In this document: one piece after another, positions 22,663 through 34,081 of the stretch
Numbering within the stretch: position 1 is the first letter of the stretch
How the letters are laid out: the number at the start of each line of letters is the position of its first letter
DNA from: Amycolatopsis thermalba
GTDB lineage: Bacteria; Actinomycetota; Actinomycetes; Mycobacteriales; Pseudonocardiaceae
DNA length: 44,445 nt
Direction: 5' to 3'
Assembly: GCF_003385215.1 (NCBI RefSeq)
Contig: NZ_PQHW01000055.1
Location: forward strand, 1 to 44,445
Notes under the pieces: generated by a model
What the model saw: the letters and a program-made list of their open reading frames with translations, nothing else
What the model was told of the DNA's origin: nothing
Databases searched by the model: none
Made by a program: the position numbers and the translations under genes

Positions 22663-23820
22663 CTAGTACGACTTCGGCAGGCCCAGGGAGTGCTGGGCGA
22701 CGAAGTTGAGCACCATCTCGCGGCTGACCGGCGCGATCCGGCCCACGCGGACGGCCGCGAGCAGCGTGCCCAGCCCGTACTCCGACGCCATGCCGTTGCC
22801 GCCGTGGGTCTGGATCGCCTGGTCGACCGCCTTGATGGCGACCTCCGCGCCAGCGTACTTGGCCATGTTCGCGGCCTCGCCCGCCCCGAAGTCGTCGCCC
22901 GAGTCGTACAGCGCGGCGGCCTTCTGGGTCATCAGCTTGGCCAGCTCCAGCTCGATCTTGACCTGCGCCAGCGGGTGCGCGATGCCCTGGTGGGTGCCGA
23001 TCGGCGCGCCCCACACGCTGCGCTCCTTCGCGTACGCCACGCCCTTGTCCAGCGCGTACCGGGCGATGCCGATGGAGAACGACGCGCCCATGATCCGCTC
23101 CGGGTTCAGGCCCGCGAACAGCTGCGCCAGCGCCGCGTCCTCGGAGCCGACGAGCGCCTCGGCCGGCGGCGGGACGTCGTCGAGGAACAGGCCGAACTGC
23201 TTGTCGGCCGAGACGAGGTCCATTTCGATCTGCCGGTACTCGAACCCGGGCGTGTTCGTGGGCACGATGAACAGCGCCGGCTTGAGCTTGCCGGTCTTCG
23301 CGTCCTCCGTGCGGCCGACGACCAGCACCGCGTCGGCCTCATCCACACCGGAGATGAACACCTTGCGCCCGTTGAGGATCCAGTCGGCACCGTCGCGCTT
23401 GGCCGTCGTGGTGAGACGGTGCGAATTGGACCCGGCGTCGGGTTCGGTGATGGCGAAGGACATCCGCACCTCGCCGGTGGCGAACCGCGGCAGCCACGAG
23501 CGCTTCTGCTCCTCGGTGCCGTAGCGGGCGATGACCGTGGCGCAGATCGCCGGGGACACCACCATCAGCAGCATCGGCGTGCCCGCCGCGCAGAACTCCT
23601 CGCACACCGCGGCCAGGTCGCCGATCCCGGCGCCGCCTCCGCCGTACTCCTCGGGCACCGACACGCCGAGGTAGCCCAGCCGCCCGGCCTCGTTCCACAG
23701 GTCGCTGGTGTGGCCGCCGCTGCGCGCGACCTTCACGTAGTACTCGTGCCCGTAGCCGCGGGCCAGGTCGCCGACCGCCTTGCGCAGCGCGATCCGCTCT
23801 TCGGACTCGACGAAGTTCAT
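22663..23820 (-). CDS. Acyl-CoA dehydrogenase, FadE12 type
   Basis: 385 residues. The FAD-binding SFAITEPDAGSNSH is clear. At the position of the usual catalytic YEGT the sequence reads RIAPVSREM, so the common C-terminal glutamate is absent; the base must lie elsewhere or the enzyme differs. The ATG overlaps the stop of the biotin carboxylase gene by 4 bp. The order carboxyltransferase, biotin carboxylase, dehydrogenase is that of mycobacterial accD2-accA2-fadE12. Confidence 0.87.
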   Translation of the reverse strand: MNFVESEERIALRKAVGDLARGYGHEYYVKVARSGGHTSDLWNEAGRLGYLGVSVPEEYGGGGAGIGDLAAVCEEFCAAGTPMLLMVVSPAICATVIARYGTEEQKRSWLPRFATGEVRMSFAITEPDAGSNSHRLTTTAKRDGADWILNGRKVFISGVDEADAVLVVGRTEDAKTGKLKPALFIVPTNTPGFEYRQIEMDLVSADKQFGLFLDDVPPPAEALVGSEDAALAQLFAGLNPERIMGASFSIGIARYALDKGVAYAKERSVWGAPIGTHQGIAHPLAQVKIELELAKLMTQKAAALYDSGDDFGAGEAANMAKYAGAEVAIKAVDQAIQTHGGNGMASEYGLGTLLAAVRVGRIAPVSREMVLNFVAQHSLGLPKSY

Positions 23821-25795
23821 GCTTGCTCCTCAGGGGTGACGACGGCGAGGACGGCGCCCGGTTCGACCTGCTGCCCCACCGACACGGGCAGGTCGGTGAC
23901 CACGCCGTCGGCGGGCGCGGTGATCCGGTGTTCCATCTTCATGGCTTCCAGCCACAACAGGGGGTCGCCGGCGGACACGGTGTCGCCGAGCGCGACGGCG
24001 ATCCGCAGCACGGTGCCGGGCATCGGCGCGACCAGCGAGCCCGCGGCGAGCGCGGCCTCCGGGTCGGTGAACCGCGGCACCGGGACCAGGTCGACGGCCC
24101 CGAGCGCGGAGTCCACGCACACCAGCCCCGGGTACCGGCCGACGGTGAACACCCGCCGGACCCCGTCGACGTCGAGCACGACCCGCTCGGGTGTGGCTTC
24201 GACCACGTCCGCGCCGTCGGCCCGCAGACCGGCCCGGTATTCGACCTCGACCTCGATGTCCCCCGCGAGGTAGCGCCTGCGGAGGGGCGCGGAGGTCACG
24301 TTGCGCCACCCGGCGGGCAGCCGGCCGAGGGTCCGCGCCGACGCCCGGTTGGCCGCGGCCTCGGCGAGCGCCGCCGCCGTGGCCGACAGCCGCACCGCGG
24401 CGGCATCCGCGAGCGGGCGGGACAGGACGTCCAGCCCGTGCCGGTCCAGGAACGCGGTGTCGGTGTGCCCGGCCAGGAACTCCTCGTGCCGCAGCACGTT
24501 GACCAGCAGGTCGCGGTTGGTGCGCAGGCCGTGGATGCGCGCCCCGGCCAGGGCGCGCGCGAGCCGCCGGGCCGCCTCCGCCCGGGTCGGCGCCCAGGCG
24601 ATCACCTTGGCGAGCATCGGGTCGTAGTGCACGCCGACCACCGAGCCGTCGGCCACCCCCGCGTCCAACCGCAGCCCGGCCTCGCCGCCGAGCGCGAACT
24701 CGGTGTCCACGCCCGGGATGTCGAACCGGTGCAGCGCCCCGCTCTGCGGCTGCCACCCGGCGGCCGGGTCTTCGGCATACAGTCGTATCTCGATGGCGTG
24801 CCCGCGCGACGGGGGCGGTTCGGCGGGCAGCCGCTCCCCCTCGGCGATGCGGATCTGCAGCGCGACCAGGTCCAGGCCGGTGACGCATTCGGTGACCGGG
24901 TGCTCGACCTGCAGGCGGGTGTTCATCTCCAGGAAGTAGAAATCTGCCGTCGTCTCCCCGGGTGCGGGTGTCCCGCGGGGTACTGCGAGGAACTCGACGG
25001 TTCCCGCGCCGACGTAGTCGATGGCCTTCGCCGCCTTGCGGGCGGCGTCGAACAGCTCCGCTCGCATCGCGTCGTCGACCAGCGGGGACGGTGCTTCCTC
25101 GACCACCTTCTGGTGCCGCCGCTGGATCGAGCACTCCCGCTCCCCCAGCGCCCACACCGTGCCGTGGGTGTCGGCGAGCACCTGGACCTCGATGTGCCGC
25201 CCGGTTTCCAGGTACCGCTCGCAGAACACGGTCGGATCGCCGAACGCCGAGGCCGCCTCCGCGCTCGCGCTCCGCACGGCGTCGGCCAGCTCGTCCAGGG
25301 ACCGCACGATGCGCATGCCCCGGCCGCCGCCCCCGGCGGAAGCCTTGACCAGCACCGGCAGGTCGTCCTCGGTGACCGCGGACGGGTCCAGTTCGGACAG
25401 GACCGGCACCCCGGCGGCGTCCATCAGCCGCTTGGACTCCACTTTGGAGCCCATGGTCTCGATCGCGGACGGCGGCGGGCCGATCCAGGTCAGCCCGGCG
25501 TCGATCACGGCCCGGGCGAACCCGGCGTTCTCGGAGAGGAACCCGTAGCCGGGGTGCACGGCGGCCTCGCCCGCCGAGCGCGCGGCCGCCACCAGCAGGT
25601 CGGCCCGCAGGTAGGTTTCGGACGGGGTGTTGCCGGGCAGCCGGACCGCCGCGTCGGCCTCGGCGACGTGCGGGGATCCGGCGTCGGCGTCGGAGAACAC
25701 GGCCGTGCGGGCGATGCCCAGGGCGGAGCAGGTGCGGAACACGCGGCGGGCGATCTCCCCGCGGTTGGCGACCAGAACGTTGTCGATCACGTCAC

Positions 25796-25799
<4 letters not shown>
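23817..25799 (-). CDS. Acyl-CoA carboxylase alpha subunit (biotin carboxylase + BCCP), AccA2/AtuF type
   Basis: 660 residues from GTG 25799, overlapping the upstream stop by 4 bp; a much longer open frame upstream is a shadow of the carboxyltransferase gene. The biotin carboxylase domain occupies about 1-450 (NVLVANRGEIARRVFRT, SAGGGGRGMR, FLEMNTRLQVEHPVTE). A middle BT-like region follows, then the C-terminal biotinyl domain with LEAMKMEH and biotinyl lysine K621. It forms a two-subunit carboxylase with the product of the next gene upstream. Candidate substrates in this family are 3-methylcrotonyl-, geranyl- or other branched enoyl-CoAs. Confidence 0.92.
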
Positions 25800-27388
<1,589 letters not shown>

Positions 27389-27390
27389 GC

Positions 27391-28539
27391 TCAAGCCGTG
27401 TACCCCAATCTCTTCGCCGCGAGACCCGCCAGGATCTCGTTGGTGCCGCCGCCGATGCCGAGGATGCGGACATCGCGGTAGTGCCGTTCCACTTCGGACT
27501 CCCGCAGGTAGCCGAGGCCGCCGTGCAGCTGGACCGCCTCGTTGACCACCCACTCGGCCGTCTCGACCGCGGTGTTCTTCGCGAAGCACGCCTCCGCGAT
27601 GACCTCCTCGCCGGCCACGAACCGCTGCGCGATGTGTCGCGTGTAGACGCGGGCGAGGTCGATCCGCCGGGCCATCTCCACCAGCTTGTGCTGCACCAGC
27701 TGGCGGGAGATCAGCGGGCGGCCGAACGTCTCCCGCAGGCGGCACCATTCCAGGGTCAGGTCCAGGGCGCGCTGCGCGGTCGCGTACCCCTGCACGGCGA
27801 GGGAGAGCCGCTCGGTGACGAAGTGGGTGGCGATCTGGATGAACCCGGTGTTCTCCTCGCCCACCAGGTTCTGCACCGGCACGCGGGCGTCGGCGAAGGA
27901 CAGCTCGGCGGTGTCCGAGCAGTGCCAGCCCATCTTCTCCAGCTTGCGGCTGACCGTGAAGCCGGGCGTGTCCCGCTCGATGACCAGCAGCGACACGCCG
28001 TGAGCGCCCGGACCGCCGGTGCGCACCGCGGTGGTCACGAAGTCGGCGCGGGTGCCGGAGGTGATGTAGGTCTTGGCGCCGTTGACGACGTAGTGGTCGC
28101 CTTCCCGGCGGGCGGTGGTGCGGATCCCGGCGACGTCGGAGCCGCCGTCGGGTTCGGTGATCGCCAGCGACCCGATGAGACGGCCCTCGATCGTCGGCCG
28201 CGCCCAGCGTTCGATCTGCTCGGCACCGCCCGCGGTCACGATGTGCGGCAACGCGATGCCGTTGGTGAACAGCGACGCGATCAGCCCGCCCGAGCCGCCC
28301 GCGTACAGGATTTCCTCGGTGACGGTCATCGCGTCGAGGAAGTTCCCGCCCCCGCCACCGGCGCTCTCCGGGAACGACACCCCGAGCAGGCCGATCTCGC
28401 CGGCCTTGCGGTGCAGGTCGCGCGGCAGCTCACCGGCGCGCTCCCAGTCGTCCAGGTGCGGCAGCACCTCGGTCTCGACGAACCGGCGCACGGTCTTGCG
28501 CAGCGCGGTCCGCTCGGGCGTGGCGAACGGGTCGGTCAC
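27391..28539 (-). CDS. Acyl-CoA dehydrogenase, FadE13/isovaleryl-CoA dehydrogenase-like
   Basis: 382 residues from GTG 28539, overlapping the AtuA-family stop by 4 bp. SLAITEPDGGSDVAG and YITSGTRADF are visible in the substrate domain. The C terminus reads RILGIGGGTNEI, i.e. IGGGT in place of YEGT, as in isovaleryl-CoA and long-chain dehydrogenases, where the base lies in an internal helix. It would make the enoyl-CoA substrate of the carboxylase encoded by the next two genes, the logic of the leucine and acyclic-terpene pathways. Confidence 0.87.
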   Translation of the reverse strand: MTDPFATPERTALRKTVRRFVETEVLPHLDDWERAGELPRDLHRKAGEIGLLGVSFPESAGGGGGNFLDAMTVTEEILYAGGSGGLIASLFTNGIALPHIVTAGGAEQIERWARPTIEGRLIGSLAITEPDGGSDVAGIRTTARREGDHYVVNGAKTYITSGTRADFVTTAVRTGGPGAHGVSLLVIERDTPGFTVSRKLEKMGWHCSDTAELSFADARVPVQNLVGEENTGFIQIATHFVTERLSLAVQGYATAQRALDLTLEWCRLRETFGRPLISRQLVQHKLVEMARRIDLARVYTRHIAQRFVAGEEVIAEACFAKNTAVETAEWVVNEAVQLHGGLGYLRESEVERHYRDVRILGIGGGTNEILAGLAAKRLGYTA

Positions 28540-30227
28540 AGCAGCACCTCCGGGATGTCGGCGTGGCGGGCGCGCAGCCACTCGCCGAACGCCTTGGCCT
28601 GCGGGTCGAACCGGGCCTGCGACGCGACCCCCTGCCCGAGCAGCCCTTCGACGACGAAGTTGAGCGCGCGCAGGTTGGGCAGCGCGTACCGGCGGACGGT
28701 GAGATCCGCGGTCTCCGGTAGCAGCCGCTGGAACTCCGCGACGGTCAGGTGGTGCGCGAGCCAGCGCCACGCCTCGTCCGAGCGTGCCCACACGCCGAGG
28801 TTGGCGTCGCCGCCCTTGTCGCCGCTGCGGGCGCCGAGGATCGTGCCCAGCGGCACGCGCCGGGTCGGCCCGTCCGGCAACGGTTCCGGCAGCTCCGGAT
28901 CATCCACTTCGGACAAGTCCAGGGTGTCCGTCGCGGGCGCGATGTCCAGCCGGGACCCGTCGGGCAGCACGGCCACGTGCGGCACTTCGGCGGCGTCCAC
29001 GTAGGCCGCCGTGTAGACGCCGTACGGCGAGGCGTCCGAGGGCGGCGCGGTGACGTGGAAGCCGGGGTAGCTCGCCAGGGCCAGTTCGATCGCCGCGCCG
29101 CTGAACGCGCGCCCGGCCACCTTCGGATCGGCGTCCTTGACCGCGCAGTGCAGCAGGGCGCTGGCCCGTTGCTCGGTGTCGGCGTCGGTGTGGTCGGTGC
29201 GGGCCAGGGTCCAGCGGATCTCCGCGGGCGGCCTGGCCTTGAGCGCACCTTCGAGCTGGTCGCGCACCAGCGCGGCCTTGGCCTCGATGTCCGGCCCGGT
29301 CAGCACGAAGGTGGTCTCGTTGCGGAAGCCGCCGAGGGTGTTCAGGCACACCTTGAGCGTCGGCGGTGGCGGCTCGCCGCGGGTGCCGGAGATCCGCACG
29401 CGGTCCGGGCCCTCCTCGGTGAGCGTCAGGGTGTCGAACCGCGCGGTGACGTCCGGTCCGGCGTAGCGCGCGCCGGCGATCTCGTACAGCAGCTGGGCGG
29501 TGACGGTGCCCGCGGTCACCGCTCCCCCGGTGCCCGGGTGCTTGGTGATCACGCTGGAGCCGTCGGCGGCGATCTCCGCGATCGGGAAACCCGGGGTGCC
29601 GGTGTCGTGTTCGGTGAAGAACGCGTAGTTGCCGCCGGTGGCCTGGGCGCCGCATTCGATGACGTGCCCGGCGGCCACCGCGCCGGCGAGGGCGTCGTAG
29701 TCGTCGCGCGCCCACCCGAAGTGCGCGGCGGCCGGGCCGACGACCAGCGAGGCGTCGGTGACCCGTCCGGTGACGACGACGTCCGCACCGCGCTCCAGGC
29801 ACGCGGCGATACCCCAGGCGCCGAGGTAGGCGTTGGCGGTCAACGGTTTCCCGAGTCCCAGTTCGTCCACCCGGGACAGCAGGTCGTCGCCCTCGACGTG
29901 GGCTACTGCGACGTCCAGGCCCTGCTCCCGCGCCAGCTCGCGGATCGCGGCGGCCAGCCCGGCCGGGTTCAGCCCGCCCGCGTTGGTGACGATCCTGACG
30001 CCGTTCTCCTTCGCCAGTGCGAGGTTGTCCGCCATCTGGCGCAGGAACGTCTTGGCGTAGCCGCGGGTGGCGTCCTTGAGCCGGTCCCGGCCGAGGATCA
30101 GCATGGTGAGCTCGGCGAGGTAGTCGCCGGTCAGCACGTCCAGCGGGCCGCCGGTGAGCATCTCGCGCACGGCGGAGAACCGGTCGCCGTAGAAGCCGGA
30201 GGCGTTGCCGATGCGCAGCACGGTCAT
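28536..30227 (-). CDS. AtuA/DUF1446 family protein (acyclic terpene utilisation)
   Basis: 563 residues from ATG 30227, overlapping the TIGR03084 gene by 4 bp. The N-terminal DUF1446 region begins VLRIGNASGFYGDRF and includes TNAGGLNPAG, VTGRVTDASLVVGPAAAHFGW in parts, and an ECGAQATGGNY motif. The C-terminal roughly 100 residues (GARSGDKGGDANLGVWA) form the second AtuA domain. Named from the Pseudomonas citronellol operon; homologues sit beside acyl-CoA carboxylases, for example Rv0976c in M. tuberculosis. The biochemical role is not established to my knowledge. Confidence 0.88.
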   Translation of the reverse strand: MTVLRIGNASGFYGDRFSAVREMLTGGPLDVLTGDYLAELTMLILGRDRLKDATRGYAKTFLRQMADNLALAKENGVRIVTNAGGLNPAGLAAAIRELAREQGLDVAVAHVEGDDLLSRVDELGLGKPLTANAYLGAWGIAACLERGADVVVTGRVTDASLVVGPAAAHFGWARDDYDALAGAVAAGHVIECGAQATGGNYAFFTEHDTGTPGFPIAEIAADGSSVITKHPGTGGAVTAGTVTAQLLYEIAGARYAGPDVTARFDTLTLTEEGPDRVRISGTRGEPPPPTLKVCLNTLGGFRNETTFVLTGPDIEAKAALVRDQLEGALKARPPAEIRWTLARTDHTDADTEQRASALLHCAVKDADPKVAGRAFSGAAIELALASYPGFHVTAPPSDASPYGVYTAAYVDAAEVPHVAVLPDGSRLDIAPATDTLDLSEVDDPELPEPLPDGPTRRVPLGTILGARSGDKGGDANLGVWARSDEAWRWLAHHLTVAEFQRLLPETADLTVRRYALPNLRALNFVVEGLLGQGVASQARFDPQAKAFGEWLRARHADIPEVLL

Positions 30228-31006
30228 GCGAACTGCCCCGCCTTCCGCCCGGAACCGGGCGGGCCGGCGAAGGCCTGCGCGATCTCCAGCCACTTCTCCG
30301 CGTCCGGACCGGCCGCCACGACGTCGGTGTCGGCCGGGTGCCGCCGCTGCGTGACGACGAGGCAGAACCCGAGCGCGGACCCGGTGACGCGTTGTGCGGC
30401 GTCCTCCGGGCCGAACGTCCACTCTTCACCGTCCACCCCGGACAGTTCGACGCGGAACTCCTCGGCGGGCGGGGCGAGTCCGTGCACCGAGAACGCGAAG
30501 TTGCGGGTGCGCACCCCGAACCGCGCGATCTGCCACAGCCGGCGGGCCGGCTCCCGCCGCAGGCCGAACGCGTCGTAGACGTCCTGCGCGTGCGCCCAGG
30601 TCTCCATCAGCCGCGCGGTCGCCATGGACGCCGCACTCATCGGCGGCCCGTACCACGGCAGCTTCTGCCCGTCCGGAACCCGCGCCAGCTCGTTCGCCAG
30701 CTCGTCACGCCCGGACCGCCACAGCGCGAGCAGCTCTTCGCGCGGTTTTCCGGCCAGTTCCCGCGCCCCCTGGTCGACGAAGTCCTCTCCCGCGGCCAAG
30801 GCCCGCTGGACCTCGGCCGGGAACTCGTCGGGGGTGCGCACCGCGATCAGCGCCTTGGCGTCGGTCCACGCCAGGTGCGCGATCTGGTGCGCGATCGTCC
30901 AGCCCTCCGCCGGGGTCGGGACCGACCACTCGGCCTCGCTCACCAGGTCGTCCAGTTCCCGGCTCTCGTCGGCCAGGTCCCGCAGGATCGGTCCGGGGTC
31001 CGCCAC
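30224..31006 (-). CDS. TIGR03084 family protein (DinB/maleylpyruvate isomerase-like, metal-binding)
   Basis: 260 residues from GTG 31006, which has AGGAGG 8 bp upstream; a longer start at 31048 lacks such a site. The N-terminal four-helix DinB-like part carries the possible metal ligands in TIAHQIAHLAWTD and ETWAHAQDVYDAFG. The C-terminal portion is the SCP2-like TIGR03084 extension. It is the first gene of the seven-gene carboxylase operon. Thiol-dependent (mycothiol) isomerase or transferase chemistry is a family-level guess. Confidence 0.83.
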   Translation of the reverse strand: MADPGPILRDLADESRELDDLVSEAEWSVPTPAEGWTIAHQIAHLAWTDAKALIAVRTPDEFPAEVQRALAAGEDFVDQGARELAGKPREELLALWRSGRDELANELARVPDGQKLPWYGPPMSAASMATARLMETWAHAQDVYDAFGLRREPARRLWQIARFGVRTRNFAFSVHGLAPPAEEFRVELSGVDGEEWTFGPEDAAQRVTGSALGFCLVVTQRRHPADTDVVAAGPDAEKWLEIAQAFAGPPGSGRKAGQFA

Positions 31007-31061
31007 GCCATCCGCCTCCTCGCGCACGCTTGCTGCCGAGCGTGGCACCCCGGAACGGAAA

Positions 31062-31079
31062 AATCAAGCACGCTTGATT
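31062..31079. promoter_or_regulatory. Perfect 18-bp dyad at the carboxylase operon promoter
   Basis: AATCAAGCACGCTTGATT has 8-bp perfect arms and a 2-bp centre, in an AT-rich patch 56 bp before the first gene of the minus-strand operon. The form is that of a TetR-family operator; the TetR encoded as the last gene of the operon is the best candidate ligand. Confidence 0.7.
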
Positions 31080-31105
31080 GTTTTGCCTAGCACGGCGCGC
31101 CGACA

Positions 31106-31153
31106 CGCCCGCATCTTGGGGTCACTGGACAGGCCAACCCCAAGATGTAGTCT
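31106..31153. promoter_or_regulatory. Pair of NrdR-box-like sites over the nrdAB promoter
   Basis: CCCCAAGATGTAGTCT (31138-31153) and, in opposite orientation, CGCCCGCATCTTGGGG (31106-31121). They share an 11-bp perfect inverted match (31112-31122 with 31137-31147). Their centres are 32 bp apart, about three helical turns, the spacing described for tandem NrdR boxes. A promoter (TGGACA 31126, 16 bp, TAGTCT 31148) lies inside the pair, so NrdR binding would block it. nrdR itself is not in the window. Confidence 0.6.
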
Positions 31154-31154
31154 T

Positions 31155-31282
31155 CGATCACCGGTAGGGCCCGACGCCAGGGGAAGCGAGCGGGGGCCCG
31201 TCCGGTACGAGTCGTGCCCACCCCAGCACGCCGGCGACCAGGCCGGTGTGCCGATGAAACGCGCCCGAAAACGGAGTGATGC
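31155..31282 (+). other. Structured nrdAB leader
   Basis: The predicted transcript has a leader of about 125 nt. It contains a 9-bp hairpin (31227-31235 with 31242-31250, loop GACCAG, one G-U pair) and a GGGCCC pair further upstream that can close a second stem. Actinobacterial class I nrdAB operons can carry cobalamin riboswitches, but the conserved B12-box sequence is not clearly present, so I call only a structured leader. Confidence 0.4.
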
Positions 31283-34081
31283 ATGTCTGTGGAAACCTCC
31301 CCGGCGCCGGCAGCCACGCTGCGGGTGATCCGCCGGGACGGCGAGGCGTCGCCCTTCGACGCGAGCCGGATCTCCGTCGCGCTGACGAAGGCCTTCCTCG
31401 CCGCCGAGGGTGACGGGGCCGCCGCGTCGTCGCGGATCCACCACGTCGTCGGCGAGCTGACCGCGCAGGTCGAGTCCTCGCTGCGCCGCCACGCCACCGG
31501 GGACGCCGTGCACCTGGAGCAGATCCAGGACCTGGTGGAGCTGGCGCTGATGCGTGGCGGCCACCACAAGGTCGCCCGCGCCTACGTGCTCTACCGCGAG
31601 GAGCACGCCAAGGCCCGCGAGACCGCCCCGGCCCCGGCGGCGATCCGCGTCAAGCACCCGGACGGCGAGCTGCGCCCGCTGGACCGCGAGCGCGTGGCCC
31701 GCGTCGTCGGCGAGGCTGTCGCCGGGATCGACGACGTCGCGGCGGAGCCGGTCCTGGCCGAGGCCGAACGCAACCTCTACGACGGGATCGGCGCCGACGA
31801 GCTGGCCCTGGCGCTGATCATGGCCGCTCGCACGCTGGTCGAGCGCGAGCCCAACTACTCGGCCGTCACCGCGCGCCTGCTGCTGGACAAGCTGCGCGGC
31901 GAGGCGCTGAGCCACCTCGCGGGCGAGCCGCGCCAGGCCTCGCACGCCGAACTGGACTACCCCGGCTACTTCCGCGACTACCTGCACCGGGCGATCGAGC
32001 TGGAGCTGGTGGACCCGGAGCTGGCCCGCTTCGACCTGGACCGCGTCACCGCCGCGATCCGCCCGGACCGCGACCTGGACTTCGGCTTCCTCGGCCTGCA
32101 GACCCTCTACGACCGGTACTTCCTGCACGAGAACGGCACCCGGTTCGAGCTGCCGCAGGCGTTCTTCCTGCGCGTGGCGATGGGCCTGGCCCTGCGCGAG
32201 GACGACCGCGAGGCCCGGGCGGTGGAGTTCTACGACCTGCTGTCCAGCTTCGACTTCATGGCCTCCACGCCGACGCTGTTCAACTCCGGCACCACCCGGG
32301 CGCAGCTGTCGTCGTGCTTCCTGACCACGGTCGAGGACAGCCTGGACGCGATCTTCCAGTCCTACAAGAACAACGCACTGCTGGCGAAGTACTCCGGCGG
32401 GCTGGGCAACGACTGGACCCCGGTGCGCGGGCTGGGCGCCCACATCAAGGGCACCAACGGCACCTCCCAGGGCGTGGTGCCGTTCCTGAAGATCGCGAAC
32501 GACACCGCGGTCGCGGTCAACCAGGGCGGCAAGCGCAAGGGCGCGGCGTGCGCGTACCTGGAGACCTGGCACATCGACGTCGAGGAGTTCCTCGACCTGC
32601 GCAAGAACACCGGCGACGACCGGCGCCGCACCCACGACATGAACACCGCGAACTGGGTGCCCGACGAATTCCTGCGCCGCGTCGAGGCCGACGCGCAGTG
32701 GACCCTGTTCTCCCCCGACGAGACCCCGGACCTGCACGACCTCTACGGCAACGCGTTCGCCGAGCGCTACCGCGAGTACGAGGCCGCGGCCGACCGCGGC
32801 GAGATCCGCGTGTTCCGCCGGGTGCGGGCGGTGGAGCTGTGGCGGCGGATGCTGACCATGCTGTTCGAGACCGGGCACCCGTGGATCACCTTCAAGGACC
32901 CGAGCAACCTGCGCTCGCCGCAGCAGCACGCGGGCGTGGTGCACTCGTCCAACCTGTGCACCGAGATCACGCTGAACACCAGCGCCGACGAAGTGGCGGT
33001 GTGCAACCTCGGCTCGGTCAACCTGGCCCGGCACGTCACCGCCGAGGGCCTGGACACCGCGAAGCTGGAGCGCACGGTGCGCACCGCGGTGCGGATGCTG
33101 GACAACGTCGTGGACATCAACTTCTACACCATCCCGGAGGCGCGCTGGTCCAACCTGCGGCACCGCCCGGTGGGACTGGGGCTGATGGGCTACCAGGACG
33201 CGCTGTTCACGCTCGGCCTGCCGGTGGACAGCCCGGAGGCGGTGGAGTTCGCCGACCGCAGCATGGAGCACCTGAGCTACCACGCGATCGCGGCGTCGGC
33301 GCAGCTCGCGCGGGAGCGGGGCGCGTACCAGACCTTCGAGGGCTCGCTGTGGAGCCAGGGTGTGCTGCCGCTGGACTCGCTGCGGCTGCTGGCCGACGCA
33401 CGCCAGGGCGACGCACTCGACGTCGACTCGTCGTCCACTCTGGACTGGGACGCGCTGCGTGAGGTGGTGCGCGGCGGGATGCGCAACTCCAACGTCATGG
33501 CGATCGCGCCGACCGCGACGATCTCCAACATCTGCGGGGTCGGGCAGTCGATCGAGCCGCTGTTCCAGAACCTCTACGTCAAGTCGAACATGTCCGGCGA
33601 CTTCACCGTGGTCAACCCGCACCTGGTCGCGGCGCTGAAGGAGCGCGGCCTGTGGGACGAGGCGATGGTGGCCGACCTGAAGTACTTCGACGGCAGCCTC
33701 GCCCGGATCGACCGGGTGCCGGCCGATCTGAAGCGGCTCTACGCGACCGCGTTCGAGATCGACAGCAAGTGGCTGGTGGACGCCGCCTCGCGCCGGCAGA
33801 AGTGGATCGACCAGGCCCAGTCGCTCAACCTCTACATCGCCGCGCCGAGCGGCCGCAAGCTGGACGAGCTGTACCGGTACGCGTGGCACAAGGGCCTGAA
33901 GACGACCTACTACCTGCGGGCCAAGGCCGCCACGAGCGTGGAGAAGAGCACGCTGCGCGGCACGGACGGCAAGCTCAACGCGGTGCCCGCCACCGTTCCG
34001 GCCGCCGTGCCCGCTGCGGTTCCGGAACCCGAGTTCGCCGCCTGCCGGATCGACGACCCCGACTGCGAGGCCTGCCAGTGA
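31283..34081 (+). CDS. nrdA: Ribonucleoside-diphosphate reductase, alpha subunit (class I)
   Basis: 932 residues, ATG with CGGAG 6 bp upstream. Two successive ATP-cone domains (about 11-105 and 117-205) precede the catalytic barrel. Active-site cysteines are C345 (SSCFLTT), C559 in NLCTE with N557 and E561, and C574 (VCNLGS). The C-terminal redox pair is C928/C931 in the last residues (CEACQ). It reduces ribonucleoside diphosphates to deoxyribonucleotides. The duplicated ATP cone indicates elaborate allosteric control, as in chlamydial NrdA. The stop overlaps the nrdB start (GTGA). Confidence 0.95.
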   Translation: MSVETSPAPAATLRVIRRDGEASPFDASRISVALTKAFLAAEGDGAAASSRIHHVVGELTAQVESSLRRHATGDAVHLEQIQDLVELALMRGGHHKVARAYVLYREEHAKARETAPAPAAIRVKHPDGELRPLDRERVARVVGEAVAGIDDVAAEPVLAEAERNLYDGIGADELALALIMAARTLVEREPNYSAVTARLLLDKLRGEALSHLAGEPRQASHAELDYPGYFRDYLHRAIELELVDPELARFDLDRVTAAIRPDRDLDFGFLGLQTLYDRYFLHENGTRFELPQAFFLRVAMGLALREDDREARAVEFYDLLSSFDFMASTPTLFNSGTTRAQLSSCFLTTVEDSLDAIFQSYKNNALLAKYSGGLGNDWTPVRGLGAHIKGTNGTSQGVVPFLKIANDTAVAVNQGGKRKGAACAYLETWHIDVEEFLDLRKNTGDDRRRTHDMNTANWVPDEFLRRVEADAQWTLFSPDETPDLHDLYGNAFAERYREYEAAADRGEIRVFRRVRAVELWRRMLTMLFETGHPWITFKDPSNLRSPQQHAGVVHSSNLCTEITLNTSADEVAVCNLGSVNLARHVTAEGLDTAKLERTVRTAVRMLDNVVDINFYTIPEARWSNLRHRPVGLGLMGYQDALFTLGLPVDSPEAVEFADRSMEHLSYHAIAASAQLARERGAYQTFEGSLWSQGVLPLDSLRLLADARQGDALDVDSSSTLDWDALREVVRGGMRNSNVMAIAPTATISNICGVGQSIEPLFQNLYVKSNMSGDFTVVNPHLVAALKERGLWDEAMVADLKYFDGSLARIDRVPADLKRLYATAFEIDSKWLVDAASRRQKWIDQAQSLNLYIAAPSGRKLDELYRYAWHKGLKTTYYLRAKAATSVEKSTLRGTDGKLNAVPATVPAAVPAAVPEPEFAACRIDDPDCEACQ

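Noticed and set aside
31155-31282. Firm cobalamin riboswitch call for the nrdA leader
   Set aside because: Leader is shorter than usual and the conserved B12-box and core sequence could not be matched convincingly by eye.
31064-33889. 941-codon minus-strand open frame antisense to nrdA
   Set aside because: Composition is that of a shadow frame of NrdA; no recognisable motif.
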